Source: Pseudaeromonas sharmana
Lineage (GTDB): Bacteria; Pseudomonadota; Gammaproteobacteria; Enterobacterales; Aeromonadaceae
Length of the DNA: 64,000 bases
Assembly: GCF_042649925.1 (NCBI RefSeq)
Contig: NZ_JBHSAF010000006.1
Coordinates: 62,001 to 126,000, forward strand
Direction of reading: 5' to 3'
Notes under the pieces: generated by a model
What the model was told of the DNA's origin: nothing
What the model saw: the letters and a program-made list of their open reading frames with translations, nothing else
Database searches by the model: none
Translations under genes and position numbers: made by a program
Part shown: positions 16,405 to 26,249 of the stretch, one piece after another
How the letters are laid out: each line of letters starts with the position of its first letter
Numbering within the stretch: position 1 is the first letter of the stretch

Positions 16405-19023
16405 TCACAAGCGCTCTTCAAGCCAAGGGATAACACGACCCATAGCGGCAGGGAGCGCATCCGGCAGTGTTCCGCCAGCTTGCGCCATATCTGGGCGACC
16501 ACCACCCTTACCGCCAACCTGCTGGGCGACCATATTCACCAGTTCACCAGCTTTGACCTTACCGGTTAAATCTGCAGTTACCCCAGCGATAAGGCTCACT
16601 TTGCCATCCGCCACAGTAGCCAGCAGCAATACGCCTGATTGCAGCCGATTCTTCAGTTCATCAAGCGTGGTACGCAAGCTCTTCGGATCGACGCCATCCA
16701 TCTCGGCTACCAGCACTTGTTGGCCGTTGACGCGAACGACCTGGGTCAGCAGATTGCTGCCGGCGTGGGCGGCTAATTTGGCTTTGAGCTGTTCAACCTC
16801 TCGCTCCAGCAGCTTGGTTCGCTCCATAAACTGCCGCACCTTGCTTGCAATAGAGAACTGGTCTCCCTTGATAAGATTAGCCGTCTCATCAATTTGCTCA
16901 CCCAACTGGTGAATATAATCGATAGCCGCCTTGCCAACGACGGCCTCAATACGACGGATGCCCGCAGCAACACCACTCTCGGCGATGATCTTGAAGAAGC
17001 CGATGTCACCAGTGCGGCTGGCATGGGTTCCACCACATAACTCGGTAGAAAACTCTCCCATTCCCACGACGCGCACCTGCTCGTCATATTTCTCGCCGAA
17101 CAGTGCCATAGCACCGCTCTGCTTGGCTTGCTCCAGATCCATCAGTTGGGTCTGAATGGCATGATTGGCTCGAATTTCTGCATTCACCAACTCTTCAACA
17201 CGGCGAATACTGGCCATGCTCATGCCTTCAAAATGGGAGAAGTCGAAGCGCAGACGCTCCGGACCAACTTGTGACCCTTTCTGGCTAACATGTTCACCGA
17301 GCACTTTACGCAGTGCCGCATGCATCAAGTGTGTTGCCGAGTGATGCAACGCTGTCGCCTGACGGCGGGCCATATCAACCTCGGCGTGAACCATCGCATG
17401 CTGGCTCAAGCTACCACGCTCGACATATCCCTTGTGTACAATGGCTTGTCCGAGTTTGAGAGTGTCGGTAACCGCAAACACGGCATCGCCACAACGCAAC
17501 AGGCCTGTGTCTCCGAGTTGTCCACCAGACTCAGCATAAAACGGAGTGCTATCAAGCACGACCAGCGCTTCATCACCTTCGTGGATGACGTCAACCTCTT
17601 CATCACCGCGCAATAAAGCCGTAATGGTTTGCTCGCTACTCAGGCACTCATAACCAACAAACTCACTTTCCTGATCAATTTTCAGCCGCTTGTTGTAATC
17701 AACCGCAAACGATGAGGCTCCCTTAGCACGCTCACGCTGCTTGTCCATCTCGACAGCAAAGCCCGCCTCATCAATTGTAAAGCCACGATCCCGCACCACG
17801 TCAGCAGTCAGGTCCGCGGGGAATCCATAGGTATCATAAAGTTTGAATACCACTTCCCCTGGGATTTGCCGCATGTCACCCAACCCTTCAAGCGCTTCAT
17901 CGAGCAAGGCAAGCCCGCGATCCAACGTCCGGACAAACTGTTCTTCTTCCAGCTTCAGCACGCGTTCGATAACCGGTTGCTGGCTCTTCAGTTCAGGGCA
18001 GGCATCGCCCATCAACTCGGCCAGAGTTCCAACCAGTTGGTAGAAAAACACGTCTTTTGCCCCTAACTTGCGGCCATGACGCACAGCGCGACGAATGATT
18101 CGACGCAATACATAACCACGACCTTCGTTGGATGGCATGACACCGTCAGCGACCAGGAAGGCACAGGAGCGGATATGATCCGCAATCACGCGCAGCGACT
18201 TGTTTTCCAGATCTGCAATACCCACCACTTCTGCGGCACGACGAATCAGCGTCTGGAAAATATCAATCTCATAATTGGAATGTACGCCTTGCATGATCGC
18301 AGAAATACGCTCCAATCCCATGCCTGTATCGACAGAGGGACGAGGCAAGGGTTCAAGCGTTCCGTCTGCTTGACGATTGAACTGCATGAAGACTACGTTC
18401 CAAATTTCGATGAAACGATCGCCATCTTCTTCTGCTGACCCCGGTGGGCCACCCCATATCTTATCGCCGTGGTCATAGAAAATTTCTGTGCAGGGACCAC
18501 AAGGGCCCGTATCACCCATTTGCCAGAAGTTATCTGAAGCATATGGAGCACCCTTGTTATCGCCAATACGCACGATTCTATCCGTCGAAACGCCGATAAT
18601 TTTGGCCCAAATATCGTAGGCTTCGTCATCTGTTGCATAGACTGTCACCAACAGCTTTTCCTTTGGCAACTGCAGTACTTTGGTCAAAAATGTCCATGCA
18701 TAGATGATCGCATCACGTTTGAAGTAATCACCAAAGCTGAAGTTCCCCAACATTTCAAAGAAGGTATGGTGACGAGCCGTGTAACCGACGTTATCCAAGT
18801 CGTTATGTTTACCACCTGCGCGAACACAACGCTGCGCTGTCGCTGCGCGACTGTAGCTGCGCACATCGCTGCCAAGGAATACATCCTTGAACTGATTCAT
18901 GCCAGCATTGGTAAACAGCAAAGTGGGATCATTGTGTGGGACCAACGAGCTCGACGATACGACCTGGTGGCCTTCAGTGCGAAAATACTCAAGAAACGCA
19001 GCGCGGATCTCAGATGTGGACAT
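16405..19023 (-). CDS. alaS: Alanyl-tRNA synthetase
   Basis: An 872-residue class II synthetase that charges tRNA-Ala and edits Ser/Gly mistakes. The catalytic domain starts IRAAFLEYFRTEGHQVVSSS and includes TLLFTNAGMNQFKDVFLG and HHTFFEMLGNFSFGDYFK. The editing domain has the zinc-binding HHSATHLMHAAL and CGGTHASRTGDIG motifs, and the C-Ala domain ends with GKGGGRPDMAQAGG. ATG 19023 gives MSTSEIRAAF, which matches the usual N-terminus; an ATG two codons earlier is possible. recX lies upstream and csrA downstream. Confidence 0.97.
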   Translation of the reverse strand: MSTSEIRAAFLEYFRTEGHQVVSSSSLVPHNDPTLLFTNAGMNQFKDVFLGSDVRSYSRAATAQRCVRAGGKHNDLDNVGYTARHHTFFEMLGNFSFGDYFKRDAIIYAWTFLTKVLQLPKEKLLVTVYATDDEAYDIWAKIIGVSTDRIVRIGDNKGAPYASDNFWQMGDTGPCGPCTEIFYDHGDKIWGGPPGSAEEDGDRFIEIWNVVFMQFNRQADGTLEPLPRPSVDTGMGLERISAIMQGVHSNYEIDIFQTLIRRAAEVVGIADLENKSLRVIADHIRSCAFLVADGVMPSNEGRGYVLRRIIRRAVRHGRKLGAKDVFFYQLVGTLAELMGDACPELKSQQPVIERVLKLEEEQFVRTLDRGLALLDEALEGLGDMRQIPGEVVFKLYDTYGFPADLTADVVRDRGFTIDEAGFAVEMDKQRERAKGASSFAVDYNKRLKIDQESEFVGYECLSSEQTITALLRGDEEVDVIHEGDEALVVLDSTPFYAESGGQLGDTGLLRCGDAVFAVTDTLKLGQAIVHKGYVERGSLSQHAMVHAEVDMARRQATALHHSATHLMHAALRKVLGEHVSQKGSQVGPERLRFDFSHFEGMSMASIRRVEELVNAEIRANHAIQTQLMDLEQAKQSGAMALFGEKYDEQVRVVGMGEFSTELCGGTHASRTGDIGFFKIIAESGVAAGIRRIEAVVGKAAIDYIHQLGEQIDETANLIKGDQFSIASKVRQFMERTKLLEREVEQLKAKLAAHAGSNLLTQVVRVNGQQVLVAEMDGVDPKSLRTTLDELKNRLQSGVLLLATVADGKVSLIAGVTADLTGKVKAGELVNMVAQQVGGKGGGRPDMAQAGGTLPDALPAAMGRVIPWLEERL

Positions 19024-19140
19024 ATGCATGGGCGATAAAACCTGCTTGGTTCTTAAATGTGGGTAGGCGCTTAATCGGCATAATTTAAAAGTTATCCCGC
19101 GTAAAGTAAAACCATCGGCAGGAAAAGAAGCATTTAGTGT

Positions 19141-19728
19141 TTATTCTTTATCCTGCTCACGCTGCACGACATCCCATGCAATACGAGCCTGTGAGAGCGT
19201 AAAACCGCGTCGACATAACATCTGCAGCATCTGGCGCGGTGCTCTTCGACTCGCAATGTTCACAGCGCCCCCCTTGCGACGAATCTGTTGCACGGCAACC
19301 TGGGTCCACTCTTTAGCATGGCATTGCATCAGCTCGTCCACGAGTGCCAAGTCGACACCTCTCTGCTGCAGATCCCGTTTTACCCATAATGGGCCGTGCC
19401 CTCGCTGCAGATGGCTACGTATGAACGTGGCCGCCATCCGAGCGTCATTCTGCCAATCACGAAGCTGACAATGTTGGATAGCCATTTGAGCATCGGATTC
19501 GCTATGCCCACCACGAATCAATCTCGAAAATAACTCCTTCGCTGCATATTCGCGGCGCGAGAGACAACGAACGGCCATCGCCAACGCGGCTGCAACCTCT
19601 AATGATTCAGGCGCCGGAGGACAGGTGCTCTTTGTGCTCTCAACGCTATCAAACATGCCTCTCTGCACATTCCCTTTTTGACTCTCGAAGAGCGGCCCAC
19701 CCTCTGCCGCAGATGCGGTGCCTACCAT
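19141..19728 (-). CDS. recX: Regulatory protein RecX
   Basis: A 195-residue modulator that caps RecA filaments and inhibits RecA activities. The RecX repeats are visible in LSRREYAAKELFSRLIRGGH, FIRSHLQRGHGPLWVKRDLQ and MLCRRGFTLSQARIAWDVV. The N-terminus has about 40 residues more than typical RecX, but GGGAG four bases before ATG 19728 supports this start. It lies 84 bases after recA, with a strong hairpin between the two, so most recX expression should be by read-through, as in E. coli. Confidence 0.9.
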   Translation of the reverse strand: MVGTASAAEGGPLFESQKGNVQRGMFDSVESTKSTCPPAPESLEVAAALAMAVRCLSRREYAAKELFSRLIRGGHSESDAQMAIQHCQLRDWQNDARMAATFIRSHLQRGHGPLWVKRDLQQRGVDLALVDELMQCHAKEWTQVAVQQIRRKGGAVNIASRRAPRQMLQMLCRRGFTLSQARIAWDVVQREQDKE

Positions 19729-19775
19729 GTGTCTCCCTATGCCTTAATTGATGGCATTCCTGCTATCCATGAAAC

Positions 19776-19803
19776 AACAAGGCCAGCAATCGCTGGCCTT
19801 GTT
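19776..19803 (-). terminator. recA-recX intergenic terminator/attenuator
   Basis: A 12-bp perfect inverted repeat, AACAAGGCCAGC / GCTGGCCTTGTT, with a four-base loop lies ten bases after the recA stop and before recX. The following minus-strand bases GTTTC give only a weak U-tract, which fits partial read-through into recX. Confidence 0.8.
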
Positions 19804-19812
19804 ATGTTTGAC

Positions 19813-20889
19813 TCAAAGTTCGGCTTCATCATATGCCAAGTCATCTTTCTCTTCCGCCGAAGGAGTAAATCCGTCAGCCTCCAGCGGAGCCTTTTGACCT
19901 TCACGATTGAGCAGCAATGCTCGCAGTTGTTGCTCGATTTCTTGCGCAACAGCCACGTTATCCATTAGGTACTTCATGGCATTCGCCTTACCTTGACCGA
20001 TTTTCTCCCCCTGGTAGGCATACCAGGCTCCCGATTTATCGATCAGCTTGCACTTGACCCCCAGGTCAACGAGCTCACTTTCTTTTGAAATTCCAGCGCC
20101 ATACATGATCTGGAAATCGGCCTGCTTAAACGGAGGAGCGACTTTGTTTTTGACGACTTTAACGCGTGTTTCGTTACCAACAATCTCATCGCCGTCCTTG
20201 ATCGCACCAGTACGCCGAATATCCAAACGCACAGATGCGTAGAACTTCAATGCATTACCACCCGTGGTTGTTTCCGGATTACCAAACATCACACCGATTT
20301 TCATACGAATTTGGTTAATGAAAATACACAGACAGTTAGCATTCTTGATATTCCCGGTCAGCTTACGCAGCGCCTGTGACATCAAGCGAGCCTGCAAACC
20401 AACATGTGAGTCACCCATCTCACCTTCGATTTCAGCCTTCGGTGTCAAGGCGGCGACAGAGTCGACGATGATTACATCGACAGCGCCAGAGCGAACCAAC
20501 ATGTCGCAAATTTCCAGAGCCTGCTCTCCAGTATCTGGCTGCGACACCAATAGATCTTCAACCTTGACGCCGAGCTTAGCGGCATAAATCGGATCCAATG
20601 CGTGTTCAGCATCGATAAATGCGCAGGTCTTACCCTGCTTTTGCGCTTCAGCAATAGTTTGTAGTGTCAGGGTGGTTTTGCCTGATGATTCTGGACCGAA
20701 AATCTCAACAATCCGGCCGCAAGGCAGACCACCGATGCCCAGCGCGATATCCAGCGACAGAGAACCGGTCGAGATGGTTTCTACATCCATAATCTGGTTG
20801 TCACCAAGGCGCATGATTGAACCTTTGCCAAACTGCTTCTCGATCTGTCCCAGCGCCGCAGCCAGGGCCTTCTGTTTGTTCTGATCCAT
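19813..20889 (-). CDS. recA: Recombinase RecA
   Basis: A 358-residue ATP-dependent strand-exchange protein and co-protease for LexA. The N-terminal KQKALAAALGQIEKQFGKGS, the Walker A GPESSGKTTLT, and the DNA-binding loop region around NQIRMKIGVMFGNPETTTGG are conserved. ATG 20889 (MDQNKQKAL) is preferred over an upstream in-frame GTG because GGTGGAG lies six bases before it. Transcription starts at a LexA-controlled promoter just upstream. The C-terminal tail is acidic (EEKDDLAYDEAEL), as in other RecA proteins. Confidence 0.98.
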   Translation of the reverse strand: MDQNKQKALAAALGQIEKQFGKGSIMRLGDNQIMDVETISTGSLSLDIALGIGGLPCGRIVEIFGPESSGKTTLTLQTIAEAQKQGKTCAFIDAEHALDPIYAAKLGVKVEDLLVSQPDTGEQALEICDMLVRSGAVDVIIVDSVAALTPKAEIEGEMGDSHVGLQARLMSQALRKLTGNIKNANCLCIFINQIRMKIGVMFGNPETTTGGNALKFYASVRLDIRRTGAIKDGDEIVGNETRVKVVKNKVAPPFKQADFQIMYGAGISKESELVDLGVKCKLIDKSGAWYAYQGEKIGQGKANAMKYLMDNVAVAQEIEQQLRALLLNREGQKAPLEADGFTPSAEEKDDLAYDEAEL

Positions 20890-20939
20890 CTTAGTCTCCA
20901 CCGGTGCCGCGTCAGGCAGCAGGATTGCTTGTTACAGAC

Positions 20940-20967
20940 AGTATACTGTCCATTCATACAGTATCAA
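20940..20967 (-). promoter_or_regulatory. recA promoter with LexA (SOS) box
   Basis: On the minus strand TTGATA (20962-20967) and TATACT (20940-20945) are 16 bases apart. The 20-bp palindrome TACTGTATGAATGGACAGTA (20944-20963) fills the spacer and matches the CTGT-N8-ACAG LexA consensus. Binding here would block RNA polymerase. A weaker CTGT-N8-ACAC half-match lies at about 20976-20995. Confidence 0.93.
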
Positions 20968-20974
20968 GTGCTTT

Positions 20975-21478
20975 TTACTGTATAAGTTTACACATGGTTT
21001 GCAAGGCTTGGATAATGGCTTGTTGGCGCACAGAGCTCCTGTCGCCAGGGAAATGACACGCTTCACTGATGCAGCCGCTAGCTTCATTCCCTGGCCACTG
21101 CCATGCCCACGCCATCCAGACCAACCCCACAGGTTTTGTCGCTGAACCGCCACCGGGGCCAGCTACACCGCTCAGCGCCACTGCAATCTGGGCGTCTGAT
21201 CTCTTCAAGGCGCCGAGTGCCATCGCCTGGACAACCTGCTCGCTGACAGCACCATGTGTTTCGATCAATTCCACCGGGACGCCAAGCATCTGCGATTTAG
21301 CCGCATTGGTATAGGTCACAAAACTACGATCAAACCAGGCTGAACTTCCCGATATTTCGGTGATCGCGTATGCTACCCCTCCGCCGGTACAGGATTCTGC
21401 AGTGGTTGCCATCAGACCCCTCGCCGTCAATAGCGCCCCCAATTTTCGGGCCCAGTGTTCGATTTCGCTGTTCATCAT
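20975..21478 (-). CDS. pncC: Nicotinamide-nucleotide amidohydrolase PncC (CinA C-terminal type)
   Basis: A 167-residue stand-alone CinA C-terminal domain. It deamidates nicotinamide mononucleotide to nicotinate mononucleotide in the pyridine nucleotide cycle. The catalytic region TTAESCTGGGVAYAITEISG and the later ALSGVAGPGGGSATKPVGLV are diagnostic. It lies directly upstream of recA, as in E. coli, and its last codons end only a few bases before the recA -35 box. The start could be either of two adjacent ATG codons. It diverges from mutS with a 29-base gap. Confidence 0.93.
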   Translation of the reverse strand: MMNSEIEHWARKLGALLTARGLMATTAESCTGGGVAYAITEISGSSAWFDRSFVTYTNAAKSQMLGVPVELIETHGAVSEQVVQAMALGALKRSDAQIAVALSGVAGPGGGSATKPVGLVWMAWAWQWPGNEASGCISEACHFPGDRSSVRQQAIIQALQTMCKLIQ

Positions 21479-21507
21479 TCATTCGTTCCGACTAGTCAGA
21501 AGCCATT

Positions 21508-24090
21508 ATGCAAGTAGCCCAATTAGACTCGCAACATCTCGCCCAGCACACACCAATGATGCAGCAGTATCTTGGGCTCAAGGCCCAACACCCTGATGTG
21601 TTGCTGTTTTATCGCATGGGCGATTTTTACGAACTCTTTTATGACGATGCCCGGAAGGCCGCGCAACTGCTGGATATATCACTGACCAAACGCGGGCAAT
21701 CCGCCGGCAACCCCATTCCAATGGCAGGCGTGCCATATCACGCCGTTGAGGGCTATCTAGCGCGACTGGTTCAGCTTGGCGAATCTGTTGCCATTTGCGA
21801 ACAGATCGGCGATCCCGCGTTGAGCAAAGGACCGGTCGAACGGCAAGTTGTGCGCATCGTGACACCGGGTACAGTAACCGACGAAGCCCTGTTGAATGAA
21901 CGTCAGGACAATCTGATTGGCGCACTGTATCACGACGGCACACAGTTTGGTCTTGCCGTGCTCGACATCAGCTCAGGACGTTTTTTGATCAATCAATTTC
22001 CGGCGGAAGAGACGCTGCTGGCTGAGCTGCAGCGCCTGGACCCTGTAGAGCTACTGTATAACGAGAGCTTTGCACACGTAGCGCTGCTCGGGAACCGTCG
22101 CGGTATGCGGCGGCGCCCGGAGTGGGAATTCGAGCTGGGTACAGCTCGCCAGTTGCTGTGCCAGCAATTTGGCACCCGTGATTTGGTCGGCTTCGGCGTT
22201 GAGCAGGCAACCTGCGCGCTGAGCGCCGCTGGCTGCCTGATGCAGTATGTCAAGGATACACAGCGTACCGCCTTGCCACATATCCGTTCTATTCGCCTCG
22301 AACAATCCGACAGCATGATAGTGCTGGACGCCGCCACACGCAGGAATCTCGAGCTGACGCAAAACTTGGCAGGAGGCCAGGAAAATACGTTGGCTAGCGT
22401 ACTGGATGTGACGGCTACCGCCATGGGGAGCCGCCTGCTGAAGCGCTGGATCCACCAACCAAGCCGGGAACAGACGTTGTTGCTCGAGCGCCAGCAGATT
22501 ATTGCCGAGCTCATAGCGTTGGACCTTTACGCCAGCTTGGTGACGCCATTGCGACAAATCGGCGACCTCGAGCGCGTCTTGGCGCGACTGGCGTTACGCT
22601 CTGCACGCCCTCGTGACTTGAGTCGTATGCGTACAGCGCTGCAACATCTGCCTGAATTGCAGCACCTCCTAGCTCAGAGCTCTAATCCGGCTCTAACGCT
22701 GCTAGCCACAGAGATCGCCACCTTCCCGGCGCTGTGTGTGCTGTTAGAACAAGCCATCGTCGAAACCCCGCCTGTTGTCATTCGCGACGGTGGCGTCATA
22801 GCAACTGGCTACGATGCCGAGCTCGATGAATTACGCGCGATGGCAGCGGGTGCCACCGAATATCTGCAACAGCTGGAGCTGCGCGAACGAGCGCGCACGG
22901 GCATCGCGACGCTGAAGGTCGATTACAACAAAGTACACGGCTTCTATATCGAAGTGACCCGGGCCAACAGTCACCTGGTCCCCGCTGATTATGTCCGCCG
23001 TCAGACGCTTAAAAACAACGAACGCTATATAATCCCAGAACTCAAAGCTTACGAAGATAAAGCCTTAACGGCACAAAGCCGCGCATTGGCACTGGAAAAG
23101 CAGCGCTATGAAGAATTGCTCGACTTACTGATGCCACATTTGGCACAGCTCCAGCAGTCCGCGTCTGCTATAGCGCGCCTGGATGTGCTTGCCGCCCTGG
23201 CCGAGCGGGCCGAGACATTAAATTACTGTCGCCCTGAATTAGTTACCCAAACGGGCATACAGATTGATAATGGTCGACATCCCGTCGTAGAACAGGTGCT
23301 GAGCTCACCGTTTATTGCCAACCCGGTACACCTGAGTCCAGAGCGACGCATGTTGATCATCACCGGTCCCAACATGGGCGGTAAATCGACCTATATGCGG
23401 CAAACTGCATTAATTGTGTTGATGGCGCACATCGGCGCCTATGTCCCGGCGGACAGAGCATACATTGGGCCTGTCGACCGCATATTCACCCGTATCGGTG
23501 CATCCGATGATCTCGCATCAGGACGCTCAACTTTTATGGTTGAAATGACTGAAACGGCCAACATTCTTCACAATGCAACCCAACACAGCCTGGTGCTGAT
23601 GGATGAAATAGGCCGCGGTACCAGCACCTATGACGGCTTGTCGTTGGCATGGGCGTGCGCTGAACATCTGGCCTGCCGCATTCAAGCGTATACCCTGTTT
23701 GCGACACACTATTTTGAACTGACGCAGTTAGCGACACAGCTACCACATCTGGCAAATGTGCATCTTGATGCAGTCGAACATGGCGACAGTATTGCCTTTA
23801 TGCACGCCGTTCAAGAAGGGGCAGCGAGCCGTTCCTATGGGCTTCAGGTTGCATCCCTAGCCGGAGTTCCCAAAGCAGTCATTTCTAGGGCACGTCACAA
23901 GCTGGCCGAATTGGAAAATGGAGCGAATCAACACCCGATGAGCGAAAAGGCCAGCTCCCAGCTCCCGCTGTATCTGGAGTCTACGCCAGCTTCTGCATTG
24001 ATAGAGGCACTAGCCACCCTGGATCCCGACAATATGAGCCCACGTCAAGCGCTTGAAGCCGTGTATCGGTTGAAACAGCTCAGCCACTGA
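21508..24090 (+). CDS. mutS: DNA mismatch repair protein MutS
   Basis: An 860-residue mismatch-recognition ATPase. The N-terminal mismatch-binding domain has the Phe-x-Glu motif in LLFYRMGDFYELFYDDARKA, and the ATPase domain has the P-loop ITGPNMGGKSTYMRQ, the Walker B SLVLMDEIGRGTSTYDG and the ATLFATHYFELT-type switch (TLFATHYFELTQ). The length is close to E. coli MutS (853). It is divergent from pncC and convergent with rpoS, separated from the latter by a bidirectional terminator. Confidence 0.98.
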   Translation: MQVAQLDSQHLAQHTPMMQQYLGLKAQHPDVLLFYRMGDFYELFYDDARKAAQLLDISLTKRGQSAGNPIPMAGVPYHAVEGYLARLVQLGESVAICEQIGDPALSKGPVERQVVRIVTPGTVTDEALLNERQDNLIGALYHDGTQFGLAVLDISSGRFLINQFPAEETLLAELQRLDPVELLYNESFAHVALLGNRRGMRRRPEWEFELGTARQLLCQQFGTRDLVGFGVEQATCALSAAGCLMQYVKDTQRTALPHIRSIRLEQSDSMIVLDAATRRNLELTQNLAGGQENTLASVLDVTATAMGSRLLKRWIHQPSREQTLLLERQQIIAELIALDLYASLVTPLRQIGDLERVLARLALRSARPRDLSRMRTALQHLPELQHLLAQSSNPALTLLATEIATFPALCVLLEQAIVETPPVVIRDGGVIATGYDAELDELRAMAAGATEYLQQLELRERARTGIATLKVDYNKVHGFYIEVTRANSHLVPADYVRRQTLKNNERYIIPELKAYEDKALTAQSRALALEKQRYEELLDLLMPHLAQLQQSASAIARLDVLAALAERAETLNYCRPELVTQTGIQIDNGRHPVVEQVLSSPFIANPVHLSPERRMLIITGPNMGGKSTYMRQTALIVLMAHIGAYVPADRAYIGPVDRIFTRIGASDDLASGRSTFMVEMTETANILHNATQHSLVLMDEIGRGTSTYDGLSLAWACAEHLACRIQAYTLFATHYFELTQLATQLPHLANVHLDAVEHGDSIAFMHAVQEGAASRSYGLQVASLAGVPKAVISRARHKLAELENGANQHPMSEKASSQLPLYLESTPASALIEALATLDPDNMSPRQALEAVYRLKQLSH

Positions 24091-24192
24091 TTTTTGCGCA
24101 CGCCGCTCCTATGACCGGCACAAGCACGACCAGGCACCATTCGTGGGCAGCCACGGCCGTTCACCAACAGGTTTCCACTGCCATATATCAAT

Positions 24193-24222
24193 AAAAAAGG
24201 GGCCGACAAGGCCCCGTTTTTA
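24193..24222. terminator. Bidirectional terminator between mutS and rpoS
   Basis: GGGGCC and GGCCCC (24199-24204 and 24210-24215) pair across a five-base loop, with AAAAAA on the left and TTTTTATT on the right. It lies between two convergent genes. Confidence 0.85.
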
Positions 24223-24236
24223 TTAGCGAGATGAAC

Positions 24237-25220
24237 TCATTCGCCATTGAACAGTGCATCTACCGACAGCCCTTGCTGCGTCAGGATATCGCGCAACCGC
24301 CGCAAAGCCTCAACCTGGATTTGACGCACACGTTCACGAGTCAATCCAATCTCACGCCCGACGTCCTCAAGCGTGGCGGGCTCATAACCGAGCAATCCAA
24401 ACCGACGAGCCAACACTTCTCGCTGTTTGATATTCAATTGCTCAAGCCAATGGACAACCGACATGCGCATATCGTCATCCTGAGTTTCAAGCTCCGGCCC
24501 CATGCCGCGCTCATCGGTCAGAACATCCAACAACGCTTTGTCACCATCACCACCAATCGGAGAATCGACAGAGCAAATCTTCTCGTTGAGCTTCAACATC
24601 CGCGAGACATCTTCTACTGGCCTATCAACGGCCGCTGCGATTTCCTCTGCTGTTGGTTCATGGTCAAGGCGATGAGCCAGCTCGCGGGCCGTGCGCAGGT
24701 AAACATTCAGCTCTTTGACGACATGGATGGGTAAACGAATAGTGCGAGTTTGATTCATGATCGCACGTTCAATGGTTTGACGAATCCACCAGGTCGCATA
24801 AGTCGAGAAACGGAAGCCACGCTCGGGGTCAAATTTCTCAACTGCGCGGATCAGCCCCAGATTCCCTTCTTCAACCAAATCGAGTAGCGCTAGCCCCCGA
24901 TTGTTATAGCGACGGGCGATCTTGACCACCAAACGTAAATTGGACTCTATCATCCTCTTGCGAGCCGCGACGTCGCCACGTAACGCCTTACGTGCGAAAA
25001 AAACTTCTTCTTGTGCGGTTAACAGTGGCGAGAATCCAATCTCACCCAAGTAGAGTTGAGTCGCATCCATCGAGCTACGCAGCGCATCAACGGTAGGGTG
25101 TACCTCCGCCTGGGGCTCGTCGAGCTCTTCCACATCCATCTCGTCCATGGATTCCAGCGTTTCCAGTTCCTCATCAGCCTCGAAAACGCTTTCAGAGGTC
25201 ATCAGTTCTGTGTCGCTCAT
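24237..25220 (-). CDS. rpoS: RNA polymerase sigma factor RpoS
   Basis: A 327-residue stationary-phase and stress sigma factor. Region 1 is acidic, then region 2 has SNLRLVVKIARRYNNRGLAL, LLDLVEEGNLGLIRAVEKFD and FSTYATWWIRQTIERA, and region 4 has the helix-turn-helix EPATLEDVGREIGLTRERVR. The start at ATG 25220 has GGGGGGA upstream; an in-frame TTG 15 bases earlier is not needed. In relatives most rpoS transcripts begin inside the upstream nlpD gene, and the same order is present here. Confidence 0.97.
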   Translation of the reverse strand: MSDTELMTSESVFEADEELETLESMDEMDVEELDEPQAEVHPTVDALRSSMDATQLYLGEIGFSPLLTAQEEVFFARKALRGDVAARKRMIESNLRLVVKIARRYNNRGLALLDLVEEGNLGLIRAVEKFDPERGFRFSTYATWWIRQTIERAIMNQTRTIRLPIHVVKELNVYLRTARELAHRLDHEPTAEEIAAAVDRPVEDVSRMLKLNEKICSVDSPIGGDGDKALLDVLTDERGMGPELETQDDDMRMSVVHWLEQLNIKQREVLARRFGLLGYEPATLEDVGREIGLTRERVRQIQVEALRRLRDILTQQGLSVDALFNGE

Positions 25221-25261
25221 AGGTTGTCCCCCCAACCCGTTAGTCCATTCGTCTGCGGGTG

Positions 25262-26233
25262 CTATCGTTTCGGAAGAAATCGCACCGGGTTTACCGATTG
25301 TCCCCGATAACGGATTTCGAAGTGTAATCGCACATCCTGAGCATCACTGCTGCCCATGTCGGCGATTCGCTGACCAGCTTTTACCTCTTGCTGCTCCTGC
25401 ACCCGCAACACATCATTGTGGGCGTAGGCCGAGAGGTAGTCTTCGTTGTGTTTTATAATTATCAAATTGCCGTAGCCGCGCAGAGCACTTCCAGCATAGA
25501 CCACCTTGCCAGCGGCGGCGGCAACCACGGCCTGACCGCGGGTACCTGCTACATCTATACCTTTATTACCCTGCTCTGACAGCGAGAAGCCTTGTACAAC
25601 ACGACCTTTCGTTGGCCACTGCCAGGTTAAAACTTTGTTGTAATTTTGTTCAGATACGGTTCGAGAGTATTCCTTTCCTTTTACAGCAGCAAGCCCCTGC
25701 GCAGGGGCTGCTGCGCCTTTTTGCACAATATTTTGTTGTGGATCACGATCCGCTTGCGCCCCCACGGCGGAGCTTATTGGAGCCTTGCGTAATTGTAAAA
25801 GTTGTCCCGGATGAATCGTATAGGGCTTCTTCAAATTATTCATCCGGACCAGCTCAGTCATACTGGTGCCGTGATTGGCCGCAATTTGCGACAAACTGTC
25901 GCCGCGCTTGACGACATAACGACCAGCACTGGGATCATCCAGATCGAGTTTAAGAATCTGCCCGGAATAGATGGCGTAAGGCGCTTCAATCCCGTTGTAC
26001 CGCGCGACTTCCTGAAAATCGAGTCCATACATCCAGGCAATGGCGTACAAGGTATCACCGGCTTTGACCCGATAACGATTCTTGCCCAAAGGCACATTGG
26101 CGACGGGACGACCTGCGTTCGATGCCGAGCGGGCCTGATTTTTCCCCGCATCCCGAACGGGTGCCGAAGTATGACTGTTACTACAGGCCGTCAACACCAG
26201 TGCGGCCAACAGCATCATCAGATATTGCTTCAT
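25262..26233 (-). CDS. nlpD: Murein hydrolase activator NlpD
   Basis: A 323-residue outer-membrane lipoprotein that activates the amidase AmiC at the division septum. The lipobox is LTAC (Cys17). Two LysM peptidoglycan-binding repeats follow (YRVKAGDTLYAIAWMYGL and YVVKRGDSLSQIAANHGTS), then a C-terminal LytM (M23) domain. The metal ligands of active M23 enzymes are missing (GIDVAGTRGQ in place of the usual HxGxD), as in other NlpD proteins, which are activators and not enzymes. rpoS follows 41 bases after it. Confidence 0.95.
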   Translation of the reverse strand: MKQYLMMLLAALVLTACSNSHTSAPVRDAGKNQARSASNAGRPVANVPLGKNRYRVKAGDTLYAIAWMYGLDFQEVARYNGIEAPYAIYSGQILKLDLDDPSAGRYVVKRGDSLSQIAANHGTSMTELVRMNNLKKPYTIHPGQLLQLRKAPISSAVGAQADRDPQQNIVQKGAAAPAQGLAAVKGKEYSRTVSEQNYNKVLTWQWPTKGRVVQGFSLSEQGNKGIDVAGTRGQAVVAAAAGKVVYAGSALRGYGNLIIIKHNEDYLSAYAHNDVLRVQEQQEVKAGQRIADMGSSDAQDVRLHFEIRYRGQSVNPVRFLPKR

Positions 26234-26249
26234 CCTTTCGCTTCGCTCA

